Of a DNA stretch of 64,000 bases, positions 25,360-35,306 are shown one piece after another. The notes below the pieces were generated by a model. It was not told the DNA's origin, ran no database searches, and saw only the letters and a list, made by a program, of their open reading frames with translations. Position 1 is the stretch's first letter. Every line of letters starts with the position of its first letter. The translations under genes were made by a program, and so were the position numbers. The DNA comes from Chryseobacterium gleum (lineage in GTDB: Bacteria > Bacteroidota > Bacteroidia > Flavobacteriales_D > Crocinitomicaceae): contig CAMAXI010000002.1 in the NCBI GenBank assembly GCA_945862165.1, positions 62,001 through 126,000 of the forward strand, written 5' to 3'.

Positions 25360-26158
25360 AATTTTCCGGTATCTTAAAATAAATTTCTTGTGCTTGATTA
25401 ACTTCTATTTTTTCATAGTTAAGTGTAATAAAAATATTGTTTTTCTTGGTAGAGATATGAATTTCTACTTCTTGTGGCACCAAATAGTTTTCAACGTATT
25501 TTTTAGATTTATAATTTATTACGATAAACGTAGAGTCTTTATTGTTTTCTACTTCCACCTTTTTAATCCCTAAACTGTCATTGGTAAAATGATATTTTAA
25601 AATAAAATCATCAAAATTCTTACGTTCCATCTTTTTAATTTCTCTTTTTCTATGGGAAGAAACAATATAGGTATATGGGTCGTGTATTTGGTAATATTTT
25701 TGTTGCGGATGATACCCTAGTGGATTACCCAATAGTAATTCTTGTATATTTTTCAGGTCAAAATCAACTCCAAATTCTTGTTTTAACAACTTTAAGTTAG
25801 TTTTCACAAAACATCGCTCTTTTTTATTTGTGAATTGCAATGAATCTTTCGTGATAATTGAATTTACTAAAGGGATACCGGCGTAGGTAATCATTGCAGT
25901 AATAGCGCTATCGTTAATGATTCGTACAGAAGTTTTAAAAGAGACTTCTTGGTTGGTGTCCTTGTAGGAAGTAGAAATTTTGGAATAAAATGTATGGGGT
26001 GCCTTTTTTGAAAGACTATCTATTATACTTACTAAATCAGCAGTTCTTTTACGTTCCACTTTTATTAATGGAATTTCACCAACGATTTTTTTTGCGCATG
26101 AAGTGATTCCAACACATACACACACCAAGATGATTAATGTATTAAAAAACTGCTTCAT
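25343..26158 (-). CDS. DUF4292 lipoprotein
   Basis: 271 residues from the ATG at 26158. The frame extends further upstream, but this start gives a clean lipoprotein signal (MKQFFNTLIILVCVCVGITSC). The body is beta-rich, reminiscent of LolA/LolB-like lipoprotein-carrier folds (FKTSVRIINDSAITAMITYAGIP, KYYQIHDPYTYIVSSH). It overlaps both neighbours, by 17 bp on each side, so it is translationally coupled to the TPR lipoprotein and the EnvC-like protein. The exact function is unknown; the position suggests envelope assembly. Confidence 0.82.
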   Translation of the reverse strand: MKQFFNTLIILVCVCVGITSCAKKIVGEIPLIKVERKRTADLVSIIDSLSKKAPHTFYSKISTSYKDTNQEVSFKTSVRIINDSAITAMITYAGIPLVNSIITKDSLQFTNKKERCFVKTNLKLLKQEFGVDFDLKNIQELLLGNPLGYHPQQKYYQIHDPYTYIVSSHRKREIKKMERKNFDDFILKYHFTNDSLGIKKVEVENNKDSTFIVINYKSKKYVENYLVPQEVEIHISTKKNNIFITLNYEKIEVNQAQEIYFKIPENYEACN

Positions 26159-27845
26159 AATACTGTTTTTTTTCAATTTTTTTAGGTAAAATGGCATTTT
26201 TTGCTCCTTTTTCTAATGCTAATTTCCAATATATTACTGCTTCATTACTATTCCCTAATTTAAACTGACAGTCTCCAATATGTTCTAAAATAAGCGGTTC
26301 ATTTTGTGCGTTTTTTTGTGCTTCTTGAAACGTCGTTAATGCAAGTACAAATTTTCCTTGTTGAAAAAGTATCCAACCATAGGTATCTAAAAAATGGGAA
26401 TCATTTGGGGAAAGCGTTAAAACTTCTTTAATCATTCGTTCTGCTTTATCCAATTCTATTTTCTCATTTGCGAGATAATATGCGTAATTATTCAAATTTA
26501 ACTGATTCGTTGGGGCGAGTTCAATTGCTTTAGTATAACTTTCATTTGCCTCCACTTGTTGTTTATTCTTAAAATATGCTTGTCCTAATTGTGCGTAAAA
26601 TTCTGCTTTTAACTCTACATTTTTACCAGCATATTCTTTGCCAATTTCTAATAAATCGATTGCTTCTGTATATTTTTTTAATTGATTTGCACTAACACCA
26701 GCTAATAAATACAACTTATTTTTCGTCGGGAAAAGTTCAATTGCTTTTTTACAATCCAGAAACAACTGTTGGTATTGATGGAACTCATATTCCATGATAA
26801 CCACTTCCTCCCAAATAGAATAATGGCTTGGATCTAATTCAATTGCCTTGTGGTAAGCGGCTAACGCGGAAGTGTCATTTCCGTTTTTACTTTGAATATC
26901 TCCCAACAAAGTAAAAACCTTTGCTTCGGTTGGATGATCCAAAGTCAGTTGATTCGCTAATGTCAGTACTTGCGGGTCTATTGTAACTTGTTTATCAAGA
27001 AAATAAGTAATCGATTTAGTTTTTGTTTGTAGGGAAATTTCTGGACATTGAAAGGCTAATATTAATTCTGCATAGGTATTTATCTTATCCCCTCTTTCTA
27101 AATAATATTGTGCTAAAGTTAAATGCACATTTCCATTTTTTGGATCTGATTTGGATAATTTAAATAATAATTTAATTGCGGCATCATCATTTTTTGTCTC
27201 AAAATAAAAATCAATCATTTGGGCTAACAACTCATTTTCAGAAGGGAATTTCTCGATAGCTTTTAGCAGAATTTGTTCAGCTGCTTTATCCTCGTGTAAA
27301 TAGCGTTTAATTTTATATTTTTCAACAGCTATCTCTGGAGTTTCTCCCAAGGCCATTTCTAATTGTTCCATGGTTTCGAATGCTTCTTTTAATTTATTTG
27401 ATTTTAACAAACATTCGGAATAATTAATCAACCAATCTGGATTACGCGGATTAATTTTTAACAGTTTTTGATAGGTTTGACTTGCAAGTTTATAGTTACT
27501 TGTCGCTAAATATTTTATTGCTAGATCTTGTGTATAGTACTCATTTTTAGGGTCTAATTCTGCCGCTTTTTCAAGCGCTGTAATAGACTTTTCTTTTTGA
27601 TTGATATACCCATATAATTCCGATAAAGCAAAAAATGCTGCATCGTCATTTTTGTTCTGGGATATACATGCTTCAAAAATAGTTATTGCATTTTCATATT
27701 GTCTTCGTTCTTTGGTTCTCACTCCCTCGTGAAATAATTCGGTGTAACGCGGGGAAAAGGCGATTTTTTGTGGCACTGCTTTATTGGAAGTGCCACATGC
27801 ACTCATCAGCAATCCAACAACTAGGAAAAGTAGAAAATACTTCAT
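26142..27845 (-). CDS. Tetratricopeptide-repeat lipoprotein
   Basis: 567 residues. The lipoprotein signal ends MSAC (residues about 13-17), followed by about a dozen TPR units covering most of the chain (for example YENAITIFEACISQNKNDDA and AEFYAQLGQAYFKNKQQVEA), and a C-terminal part including EPLILEHIGDCQFKLGNSNEA. It shares one base with the stop of the nucleotidyltransferase gene upstream and overlaps the DUF4292 gene downstream. It is probably an inner-leaflet outer-membrane scaffold in the same envelope operon. Confidence 0.88.
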   Translation of the reverse strand: MKYFLLFLVVGLLMSACGTSNKAVPQKIAFSPRYTELFHEGVRTKERRQYENAITIFEACISQNKNDDAAFFALSELYGYINQKEKSITALEKAAELDPKNEYYTQDLAIKYLATSNYKLASQTYQKLLKINPRNPDWLINYSECLLKSNKLKEAFETMEQLEMALGETPEIAVEKYKIKRYLHEDKAAEQILLKAIEKFPSENELLAQMIDFYFETKNDDAAIKLLFKLSKSDPKNGNVHLTLAQYYLERGDKINTYAELILAFQCPEISLQTKTKSITYFLDKQVTIDPQVLTLANQLTLDHPTEAKVFTLLGDIQSKNGNDTSALAAYHKAIELDPSHYSIWEEVVIMEYEFHQYQQLFLDCKKAIELFPTKNKLYLLAGVSANQLKKYTEAIDLLEIGKEYAGKNVELKAEFYAQLGQAYFKNKQQVEANESYTKAIELAPTNQLNLNNYAYYLANEKIELDKAERMIKEVLTLSPNDSHFLDTYGWILFQQGKFVLALTTFQEAQKNAQNEPLILEHIGDCQFKLGNSNEAVIYWKLALEKGAKNAILPKKIEKKQYYEAVF

Positions 27846-28852
27846 TAAGCGATGGTTGAAAAATCTCCTAAACTAATATCCGCAATATTCCCTTGATATT
27901 TCGCTTGGTTTCCAATCATTGAATCTTGCAACAATGCATTTTTGACTGAAGATTTATTTTGAATAATTGTATTTTTAACGATGGAATTTTCGATGGTAGA
28001 ACCCTCTCCAATGGAAACATGAGGTCCAACAATTGAATTTACAATTTTGACATTTTCACCAATATAGCAAGGAGGAATAATTACAGAATTTTCAGAAATT
28101 ACATTTTCCGCTATCGTAGCTCTGCCTTTTTCCAAATCATATTCCAGGACACGTTGGTTGGTATGCACGGTTACTTCTTTATTTCCACAATCCAGCCATT
28201 CTTCTACTTTCCCTGGTTTGAATTTATTTCCAGCCTCTGTTAAACGGCGAAGTGCATCTGGCAATTGGTATTCTCCACTTTTGATAATAGAATTATCGAG
28301 TAAAAATTCGATTTCTTTTTTTAGGTCTTCTCCATTTTTAAAATAATAGATCCCAATCATTGCTAAATCAGAAACGAAAGTTTGAGGTTTCTCAACGAAA
28401 TCGATTATTTCGTTATTTTCATTTAATTGAATAACCCCAAATGCGGAAGGATCTTCAATTTGTTTAACCCATAAAATTCCATCTACTGTTGCGTCTAATT
28501 TAAAATCAGCTTTAAAAAGCGTATCTGCAAAGGCAACCACTACAGGTCCTTCTAGCAGTTCTTTTGCACAATAAACAGCATGTGCAGTTCCTAATGGTTG
28601 TTCTTGGTAATGAATAGAGCCTTTAGCACCTAATTTTTCAGCTACTTGAATCAATTCTTGTTCAACTTCAGATCCAAAATCACCAATAACAAATGCTATT
28701 TCATCAATTTTGTCTGAACAGATGGATGCAATATCCTCCACCAGTCTATGTACAATTGGCTTTCCACCAACTGGAATTAATGGTTTAGGTATTGTTAAAG
28801 TATGAGGGCGAAGACGACTTCCTCGTCCAGCCATAGGTACGATAATTTTCAT
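27845..28852 (-). CDS. Sugar-phosphate nucleotidyltransferase with left-handed beta-helix tail
   Basis: 335 residues from the ATG at 28852; an upstream ATG would overlap dut. The N-terminal nucleotidyltransferase domain carries the signature GRGSRLRPHTLTIPKPLIPV and GKPIVHRLVEDI. The C-terminal section has hexapeptide repeats (VIIPPCYIGENVKIVNSIVG, GSTIENSIVKNTII) forming a left-handed beta-helix. This combination occurs in glucose-1-phosphate thymidylyl- or uridylyltransferases and mannose-1-phosphate guanylyltransferases; I cannot fix the substrate. It is the third gene of the purE-dut operon and supplies activated sugar for envelope polysaccharide. Confidence 0.88.
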   Translation of the reverse strand: MKIIVPMAGRGSRLRPHTLTIPKPLIPVGGKPIVHRLVEDIASICSDKIDEIAFVIGDFGSEVEQELIQVAEKLGAKGSIHYQEQPLGTAHAVYCAKELLEGPVVVAFADTLFKADFKLDATVDGILWVKQIEDPSAFGVIQLNENNEIIDFVEKPQTFVSDLAMIGIYYFKNGEDLKKEIEFLLDNSIIKSGEYQLPDALRRLTEAGNKFKPGKVEEWLDCGNKEVTVHTNQRVLEYDLEKGRATIAENVISENSVIIPPCYIGENVKIVNSIVGPHVSIGEGSTIENSIVKNTIIQNKSSVKNALLQDSMIGNQAKYQGNIADISLGDFSTIA

Positions 28853-28859
28853 AATAATT

Positions 28860-29294
28860 TTATTTTTTTCCAGTACTTCCGAAACCTCCTTGTCCCCTTT
28901 CTGTTTCATTAAGGGATTCTGTTTCAAACCATACAGCTTGTTCTACTTTTGCAAATATTAATTGGGCGATACGATCTCCGGAATTAATTTCGAAATTTTC
29001 AGAGGAGTGATTAATAAGTATTACACCTATTTCACCACGATAATCTGCGTCGATAGTACCTGGAGAATTTAATACGGTGATTCCATTTTTAAGCGCTAAT
29101 CCAGAACGAGGTCTTACTTGTGCTTCATACCCTTCTGGAATTTCCAAGAATAGACCTGTTTTAATTAATTTACGTTCACCAGGACTTAAAGTAAGTTTTT
29201 CTTCTATAAAAGCGCGTATATCCAAACCTGCTGAAGCAGATGTTTCGTAGGATGGTAGCGCATTATTTGACTTATTTATGATTGCAACTTTCAT
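28860..29294 (-). CDS. dut: dUTP diphosphatase
   Basis: 144-residue trimeric dUTPase, which hydrolyses dUTP to dUMP and keeps uracil out of DNA. All five motifs are present in order: SAGLDIRA, then [33 protein letters not shown] and [10 protein letters not shown] at the very C-terminus. The purE gene ends 26 bp upstream, and the nucleotidyltransferase starts 7 bp after its stop. Confidence 0.97.
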   Translation of the reverse strand: MKVAIINKSNNALPSYETSASAGLDIRAFIEEKLTLSPGERKLIKTGLFLEIPEGYEAQVRPRSGLALKNGITVLNSPGTIDADYRGEIGVILINHSSENFEINSGDRIAQLIFAKVEQAVWFETESLNETERGQGGFGSTGKK

Positions 29295-29320
29295 GAATTG
29301 AAATACGTTGATGATAGAAA

Positions 29321-29806
29321 TTAAACATGTAGATTCTTTCCACTTTCTAATACAGCATCTTTCAAGGATTGCATATAATTTTCAAGTGTATTAAGTAAAT
29401 TTTCATCGCTTGTAGCAATTATTTTTGCAGCAAGAATTCCAGCATTTTTTGCTGCGTTTAGGGCAACTGTTGCTACCGGAATACCATTTGGCATTTGAAG
29501 TATTGATAGAATACTATCCCAACCATCGATTGAATTACTAGATTTTATAGGCACTCCAATCACAGGAAGTGGAGTTAGAGAAGCTGTCATACCAGGTAAA
29601 TGCGCTGCTCCACCTGCACCTGCTATAATCACTTTTATACCACGTTTGTGTGCGTTTTTCGCATATTCCACCATTAATTCAGGCGTACGATGGGCTGAAA
29701 CAACATTGATTTCGTAATCTACACCAAATTCTTTCAAAATATGCGCTGCATCTTGCATAATCGGTAAATCCGATTTGCTCCCCATAATTATTCCAACTTT
29801 AGCCAT
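29321..29806 (-). CDS. purE: N5-carboxyaminoimidazole ribonucleotide mutase
   Basis: Class I PurE of purine biosynthesis, converting N5-CAIR to CAIR in the cytoplasm. 161 residues, with [23 protein letters not shown] and [25 protein letters not shown] as the active-site signatures. purK is not adjacent. It is the first gene of the operon purE-dut-nucleotidyltransferase-TPR-DUF4292-envC-like. A minus-strand TACATTTG box at 29830-29823 could be the -7 element, but no convincing upstream TTG goes with it. Confidence 0.97.
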   Translation of the reverse strand: MAKVGIIMGSKSDLPIMQDAAHILKEFGVDYEINVVSAHRTPELMVEYAKNAHKRGIKVIIAGAGGAAHLPGMTASLTPLPVIGVPIKSSNSIDGWDSILSILQMPNGIPVATVALNAAKNAGILAAKIIATSDENLLNTLENYMQSLKDAVLESGKNLHV

Positions 29807-29984
29807 TCTACTGTTTTTTTAACAAATGTAAGTACTTTCAAACGTGTTTACTCCATATTAAGCGGAAGTTCTGAAAAGAAAAATGTTAGTATACTCGAAA
29901 TTAATCTAAATTAACAACCTTTTATTAAAATTACGTCTACTATTAAATTAGTGATTATATTCATTAAAAAAAATTAGATTCTAT

Positions 29985-32084
29985 ATGAAAAAGACTCTCT
30001 TATTCCTTTTGTTTTCCTTGATTATAAACGTTTATTATGGACAATTATTACCATGTGGTCAACATACGTATTTAAATGAACAATTAAAAGATCCAACATT
30101 TAAAGCACAATATGAATTAGAACAAAAGATTCAGAAACAAGTGCTTTTGGAAATGTTAAAAAATCCAGCACAAAAACGAGGGACTATTTATAAGATTCCA
30201 GTTGTTTTTCATGTACTACATTCAGATGGTAGTGAGAATATATCTAGAGCCCAAATACTAGATCAAATTACGATATTAAACAAAGATTTCCGTTTGCAAA
30301 ATTCAGATGCTGCGAATGTTCATCCAGAATTTAAAAATATGCCATCAGATGTTGAAATCGAATTTGTATTAGCTACGAAAGCTCCTAATGGCACTTGTTT
30401 TTCTGGAATTACTCGCACATATACAGCAACAGCGACAACAGATGGTCATGAGCAAGTAGATTTAATTAAGGCTGGTAACGATGTGTTCAAAGGAGAATGG
30501 ACAGGATACAAATATTTAAACATATTTGTTAGTGCGGGATTAAATGGTCCTGCAGGTTATGCATATAAACCATATGGATATGGAAATTCTATGGAAAGTG
30601 GTATTTATATATTAGATAGGTATATAGGTAGTATTGGAACAGGTAGTGCTTTTACTAGCCGTGCCTTGACACATGAGGTTGGGCATTGGTTAAATCTAGA
30701 TCATACGTGGGGACCAAACAATAACCCTGGAGAAGCTTCTAGTTGTGACACGGATGATGATGTTTTAGATACTCCTAATTGTATTGGAGACAAAAGCATA
30801 TGTAATTTAGATGATAAATATTGTGGTCCACGTGCAAATGTGGAAAATTTTATGGAATACTCGTATTGTAGTAAGATGTTTACCCAAGGGCAAGTAGATC
30901 GTATGCGTGCTGCTTTACTCTCTACGATTGGTGGTAGAGATAAGATGATTTCACCCTCTAATTTAACCGCAGTTGGCGCTAATTCCATGTCGATTTGTAA
31001 AGTCGATTTCACTAGTAATAATTCCCAAATATGTGAAGGAGGTCAAGTTTTTTTTACGGATGCTTCATATAACTCCCCTGTATCTTGGAATTGGTCATTT
31101 CCAGGAGGTACCCCTAGTAGTTCAAAGATTCAAAATCCAACTGTAACCTATAATACTAAAGGAGATTATAATGTCACATTAACGGTTTCTGATGGAACAA
31201 ATTCTAAATCTATTACTAAAACTAATTTTGTTAAAGTGATCAGTGATCGTAGAATATTGCCATTTATAGAAACATTTTCATCCTATTCTACCCTTTCAAA
31301 TGCAAGTTTTTGGAGTAGTTCAAACGTTGGGAATAACCAAAGTTTTCAAATTTATACCGGTGCAGGTTATTCGGATAATTCTTGTTTAAAATTAGCGAAT
31401 TTCTTAGAGAATACTGTAAGTACCGATGAACTTACTTCCAATGCTATCGATTTATCTAAAATAACCAATCAAGGTTTAATTACACTTACTTTTCGTTATG
31501 CATATCGTAAAAAAAACAGTACTAACTCCGAAGTATTACGTGTAGCCATGTCGGGAGATTGTGGTTCAAACTGGAATATTCGAAAAACATTATCAGGCGC
31601 AAATTTATCCAGTTTAGTAAGTACTTCCGATTGGACTCCATCTTCGATTTCTGATTGGACAACCGTTCATGTCACCAACATAAATAGTACCTATTGGAAC
31701 GCAAATACAAGAATTCGTTTTTCATTTGATGGAAGCGGTGGTAATAACTTCTTTTTGGATGATATTAACGTATATCCTTCAGGTCCTTCAACAACATTAT
31801 TTTTAGGCATCGACGAATTGAAAAATTCAAGCGAAATTTCTGTATTTCCAAATCCTACTGATGAGGAATTATCACTAGAATTTCATTTAAATTCCCAACA
31901 AATTGTACAGTATGAAATCGTTGATATTTTAGGGAAACCCATTTTTAATAATTCTATTCAAGCTGCTGGCGGTAATAATTTAATTGTTATTCCGACTAAT
32001 AATTTAGGAGTTGGGAGCTATTTTATAAAATTAAATTTTGGTGGGGAAGCGGTGATGAAATATTTTCAGGTAGGAAGGGAGTAG
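29985..32084 (+). CDS. Secreted M43 zinc metalloprotease with PKD and T9SS sorting domains
   Basis: 699 residues. The signal peptide is MKKTLLFLLFSLIINVYYG, cut before Gln. The pappalysin-type (M43) catalytic domain has the zinc motif HEVGHWLNLDH near residues 230-240 and a Met-turn area in VENFMEYSYCSKMF; several cysteines follow. A PKD domain lies at about residues 345-420 (CKVDFTSNNSQICEGG, WSFPGGTPSSS). A jelly-roll-like section then leads to a type A T9SS sorting domain (VFPNPTDEELSLEF) at the C-terminus. It is exported through the type IX system and anchored or released outside. It stands alone, convergent with gpsA. Confidence 0.92.
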   Translation: MKKTLLFLLFSLIINVYYGQLLPCGQHTYLNEQLKDPTFKAQYELEQKIQKQVLLEMLKNPAQKRGTIYKIPVVFHVLHSDGSENISRAQILDQITILNKDFRLQNSDAANVHPEFKNMPSDVEIEFVLATKAPNGTCFSGITRTYTATATTDGHEQVDLIKAGNDVFKGEWTGYKYLNIFVSAGLNGPAGYAYKPYGYGNSMESGIYILDRYIGSIGTGSAFTSRALTHEVGHWLNLDHTWGPNNNPGEASSCDTDDDVLDTPNCIGDKSICNLDDKYCGPRANVENFMEYSYCSKMFTQGQVDRMRAALLSTIGGRDKMISPSNLTAVGANSMSICKVDFTSNNSQICEGGQVFFTDASYNSPVSWNWSFPGGTPSSSKIQNPTVTYNTKGDYNVTLTVSDGTNSKSITKTNFVKVISDRRILPFIETFSSYSTLSNASFWSSSNVGNNQSFQIYTGAGYSDNSCLKLANFLENTVSTDELTSNAIDLSKITNQGLITLTFRYAYRKKNSTNSEVLRVAMSGDCGSNWNIRKTLSGANLSSLVSTSDWTPSSISDWTTVHVTNINSTYWNANTRIRFSFDGSGGNNFFLDDINVYPSGPSTTLFLGIDELKNSSEISVFPNPTDEELSLEFHLNSQQIVQYEIVDILGKPIFNNSIQAAGGNNLIVIPTNNLGVGSYFIKLNFGGEAVMKYFQVGRE

Positions 32085-32090
32085 ATGTCC

Positions 32091-32110
32091 TTCGACAAGC
32101 TCAGGAACCG
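32091..32110. repeat. Dispersed TTCGACA-GCTCA repeat, copy 1
   Basis: TTCGACAAGCTCAGGAACCG lies directly after the metalloprotease stop. A variant copy is found at 59133-59169, with the two halves separated by an insertion. Both copies are followed by TGACGAG-type text. Confidence 0.55.
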
Positions 32111-32130
32111 AAGAGGCGAACAAATAATGA

Positions 32131-32190
32131 TGAATGAGGAGATTGGAGTGACGAGATTGGAGTGATGAGTGACGAATGAAGCGTGATGAG
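32131..32190. repeat. TGACGAG/GAGATTG-type repeats after the metalloprotease
   Basis: Low-complexity text of the same vocabulary as at 23.95, 56.2 and 59.17 kb (GGAGTGACGAGATTGGAGTG, GAGTGACGAATGAAGCGTGA). No coding sense is seen. Confidence 0.5.
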
Positions 32191-32211
32191 ATTGAAGGAA
32201 TTATAAGTAGG

Positions 32212-32280
32212 AGACGCAAAGCATTGCTAAAAAGAGAAGCAAAGCATTGCTACCAGGAGACGCAAAGCATTGCGTCTTTA
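32212..32280. repeat. Triple 23-bp tandem repeat with a hairpin at the gpsA stop
   Basis: Three contiguous 23-bp units at 32212-32234, 32235-32257 and 32258-32280 share the core GCAAAGCATTGC (starting at 32216, 32239 and 32262). The last unit contains the perfect palindromic hairpin AGACGCAA-AGCA-TTGCGTCT at 32258-32277, and its last three bases are the gpsA stop codon. It may act as a terminator for gpsA and for the convergent metalloprotease gene. Confidence 0.75.
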
Positions 32281-33276
32281 CGATAGCTTATCGGAGAGGA
32301 TGCGCATTTCGATAGTTGGGGAAATTTTTTCGTAAACGATATTATAGACCGCTTCGATAATTGGCATTTCTACTTGGAACTTTTTATTGATTTCCATTAG
32401 ACATTTAACAGCGTAATATCCTTCTGCAATCATTTCCATTTCTAATTGCGCACTTTTCACGGAATATCCTTTTCCAATCATAAATCCAAACGAACGATTT
32501 CGTGAAAATTTGGAATATGCTGTAACCAATAAATCGCCTAAATAAGCGCTTGATTTAACATCTCTGTGAATTGGACTAACGACATCGATGAAATTTTCGA
32601 TCTCTTGAATCGCATTCGAGATTAATACGGATTGAAAATTATCTCCATATCCTAAACCGGAACAAATACCAGAAGCAACCGCATATACATTTTTGAGTAC
32701 CGCTGAAAATTCTGTTCCAAAAAGATCATCCGAAACAGTAGTTTTAATATAACGACATGCTAATGCATGCGCCATTGTACTTGCTATCAACTCATCCTGA
32801 CAAGCAATTGTTAGATACGATAAACGTTCCAATGCAACTTCTTCTGCATGACACGGACCACAAATAATCCCGATTTTATGGTAAGGAACATCGAACGTTT
32901 TATGAATAAAACGTGCAGGAATTGCATTAAATTCAGGAATAATACCTTTAACGGCTGAAAAGACTACTTTTCCCTCGAATAAAGATTTATCGACGTTTTC
33001 AAACAATTTTGTTAAAAATGCGGAAGGAGTAGCAATAATGATGTATTGTGCTTCTTTTAGAATTTGTTCCAAATTACTAGAAACTACGAGTTTTTCCGTA
33101 TCAAATTCAACAGATTGAAGGTATTTTGGATTGTGTTTGAATTGTAAGATATGATTCACTTGTTCTTCTGATCGAACAAACCAGTATACTTTATTCAGGT
33201 TATTACATAGGATTTTAACTTGCGCAGTTGCCCAACTTCCACCACCAATAACTGCTATTTTTTTGTCTTTTACCAT
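32278..33276 (-). CDS. gpsA: Glycerol-3-phosphate dehydrogenase [NAD(P)+]
   Basis: Makes sn-glycerol 3-phosphate from dihydroxyacetone phosphate for phospholipid synthesis. 332 residues. The N-terminal Rossmann motif is VIGGGSWATA, where the usual third glycine of GxGxxG is Ala as in GpsA. IATPSAFL, GPCHAEEVAL and FSAVLKNVYAVASGICSGLGYG with the catalytic lysine are present. It runs divergently from the acetyl-CoA synthetase gene. The stop codon lies within a 23-bp tandem repeat. Confidence 0.95.
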   Translation of the reverse strand: MVKDKKIAVIGGGSWATAQVKILCNNLNKVYWFVRSEEQVNHILQFKHNPKYLQSVEFDTEKLVVSSNLEQILKEAQYIIIATPSAFLTKLFENVDKSLFEGKVVFSAVKGIIPEFNAIPARFIHKTFDVPYHKIGIICGPCHAEEVALERLSYLTIACQDELIASTMAHALACRYIKTTVSDDLFGTEFSAVLKNVYAVASGICSGLGYGDNFQSVLISNAIQEIENFIDVVSPIHRDVKSSAYLGDLLVTAYSKFSRNRSFGFMIGKGYSVKSAQLEMEMIAEGYYAVKCLMEINKKFQVEMPIIEAVYNIVYEKISPTIEMRILSDKLS

Positions 33277-33404
33277 AGTAAGTCTGCTACAAATTTAAAC
33301 TTTTTATTTAAATGGGAAGTGTAAATTAAATATGGAGTCCGAATACAAAATTGTATATTAGCATTAGTAAACTACTTTTTCACTTTGAAAAATAAGATTC
33401 TTCT

Positions 33405-35306
33405 ATGAAAAATTTAAAAATTTCCTCTTTTTCAGAATATCAAAAACAGTATGAATTTAGTATCACAAACCCAGACTTATTTTGGGATGGTGTAGCATCT
33501 ACATTCTTATGGAAGAAAAAATGGGATAAAACCTTGTCTTGGGATTTTAAAATACCGAGTATACATTGGTTTGAGGGTGCAACATTGAATATTACTGAAA
33601 ACATATTTGAGCGAAATTTAACTACCAAAAAAAACGCTTTAGCATTAATTTGGGAAGCAAATGACCCTAGCGCCAACAATCGAACTTATACCTACGAAGA
33701 ACTTTACCATTCTGTTAATCAATGTGCGAATGGATTAAAAGCGTTAGGCGTAAGTAAAGGAGATCGTGTTTGCATCTATTTGCCTATGGTTCCAGAATTA
33801 ACTATTGCTTTACTTGCTTGTGCTCGAATTGGCGCTGTACATTCTGTTGTTTTTGCTGGCTTTTCTGCAACTTCTTTAGCGGACAGAATTATCGATGCAG
33901 AAGCTAAACTTGTCATTACTGCAGATGGATTAAACAGAGGTCCAAAACAAATGTCACTGAAAGATGTTGTAGATGAAGCTATACTTCATACAACTAGCGT
34001 AGAAAAAGTTTTAGTGTTACATGTTACAAATACATCCTGTTATATGGATGTAAAGCGTGATTATTGGTGGCATGAATTAATTCCAATACAAGACATTCTT
34101 TGTCCAGCTACAGAAATGGATAGTGAAGACAATTTATTTATATTATATACTTCTGGTTCCACAGGGAAACCAAAAGGAGTTGTACATACCTGTGGAGGAT
34201 ACATGGTTTATACCGCATATACCTTCATGAATGTGTATCAATATGAAGATGGAGATATTCATTGGTGTACCGCAGATATTGGATGGATTACAGGTCATTC
34301 CTATATTGTTTATGGTCCATTATTATGTGGTGCAACAACGGTCATGTTTGAAGGAATACCTACGTATCCCGATGCAGGTAGGTTTTGGGAAATTGTAGAC
34401 AAATATAAAGTCACTCAATTTTTAACTGCACCAACAGCAATACGTTCCTTGATGGCATTTGGAGAAGCGCCTATTCAGAAATACGATTTAAGTTCTTTAA
34501 AAATCATCGGAACGGTTGGAGAACCGATCAATGAAGAAGCTTGGCACTGGTATCAAGATAACGTAGGAAAAGGGAAATGTCCAGTAGTAGACAACTGGTG
34601 GCAAACAGAAACAGGTGGTATTATGATTTCAGGAATTGGCGGAATTTCACCACAAAAACCAACATTTGCAGGTTACCCATTGCCGGGGATTCAACCAGTT
34701 TTGTTAAATCAGGACGGGGAAGAGATAACTGAAAATGAGCAAGAAGGATATTTATGTATGAAAGCACCCTGGCCTTCTATTATTCGAACCACTTATGGGA
34801 ATCATGCCCGTTGTAAAGAAGCTTATTTTTCGAATTTTGAAGGGTACTATTTCACTGGAGATGGTGCAAAACGCGATAAAGATGGTATGTACCGAATTAT
34901 AGGACGTATCGATGATGTAATCAATGTATCTGGACATCGTTTTGGTACAGCAGAAATTGAGAATGCTATCAATGAAAATGAGCTCATTATAGAATCAGCA
35001 GTGGTTGGTTACCCACATCCAATTAAAGGTCAATCGATATACGCATTCGTAGTTTGCGAACATGCAATCGATGACCTAGAAGCAGCACGAAAAGGTATAC
35101 TAGTAACGGTTACTAATGAAATTGGTAAAATCGCACTTCCAGAAAAGATTCAATTTGTCAGTGGATTACCTAAAACGCGTTCAGGTAAAATTATGCGTCG
35201 GATATTACGTAAGGTTGCAGAAGGCGATTTAGAGAATTTAGGAGATGTTTCTACTTTGCTAGACCCGAGCATTGTAACTGAAATTGTAAACAATAGGTTA
35301 TCGTAA
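33405..35306 (+). CDS. acs: Acetyl-coenzyme A synthetase
   Basis: AMP-forming acetate-CoA ligase, 633 residues. ATP-binding signature YTSGSTGKPKGVVHT is near residue 248. The acetate-pocket text WCTADIGWITGHSY and WWQTETGG are typical of Acs. The C-terminal KTRSGKIMRRILRK holds the lysine that is acetylated to switch off the enzyme in other bacteria. No deacetylase or Pat-like acetylase gene is adjacent. It converges with gldH; a 13-bp inverted repeat spans the ends of both genes. Confidence 0.95.
   Translation: MKNLKISSFSEYQKQYEFSITNPDLFWDGVASTFLWKKKWDKTLSWDFKIPSIHWFEGATLNITENIFERNLTTKKNALALIWEANDPSANNRTYTYEELYHSVNQCANGLKALGVSKGDRVCIYLPMVPELTIALLACARIGAVHSVVFAGFSATSLADRIIDAEAKLVITADGLNRGPKQMSLKDVVDEAILHTTSVEKVLVLHVTNTSCYMDVKRDYWWHELIPIQDILCPATEMDSEDNLFILYTSGSTGKPKGVVHTCGGYMVYTAYTFMNVYQYEDGDIHWCTADIGWITGHSYIVYGPLLCGATTVMFEGIPTYPDAGRFWEIVDKYKVTQFLTAPTAIRSLMAFGEAPIQKYDLSSLKIIGTVGEPINEEAWHWYQDNVGKGKCPVVDNWWQTETGGIMISGIGGISPQKPTFAGYPLPGIQPVLLNQDGEEITENEQEGYLCMKAPWPSIIRTTYGNHARCKEAYFSNFEGYYFTGDGAKRDKDGMYRIIGRIDDVINVSGHRFGTAEIENAINENELIIESAVVGYPHPIKGQSIYAFVVCEHAIDDLEAARKGILVTVTNEIGKIALPEKIQFVSGLPKTRSGKIMRRILRKVAEGDLENLGDVSTLLDPSIVTEIVNNRLS

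Noticed and set aside
32212-32280. CRISPR-like repeat array
   Set aside because: The 23-bp units are contiguous with no unique spacers and no cas genes are present.
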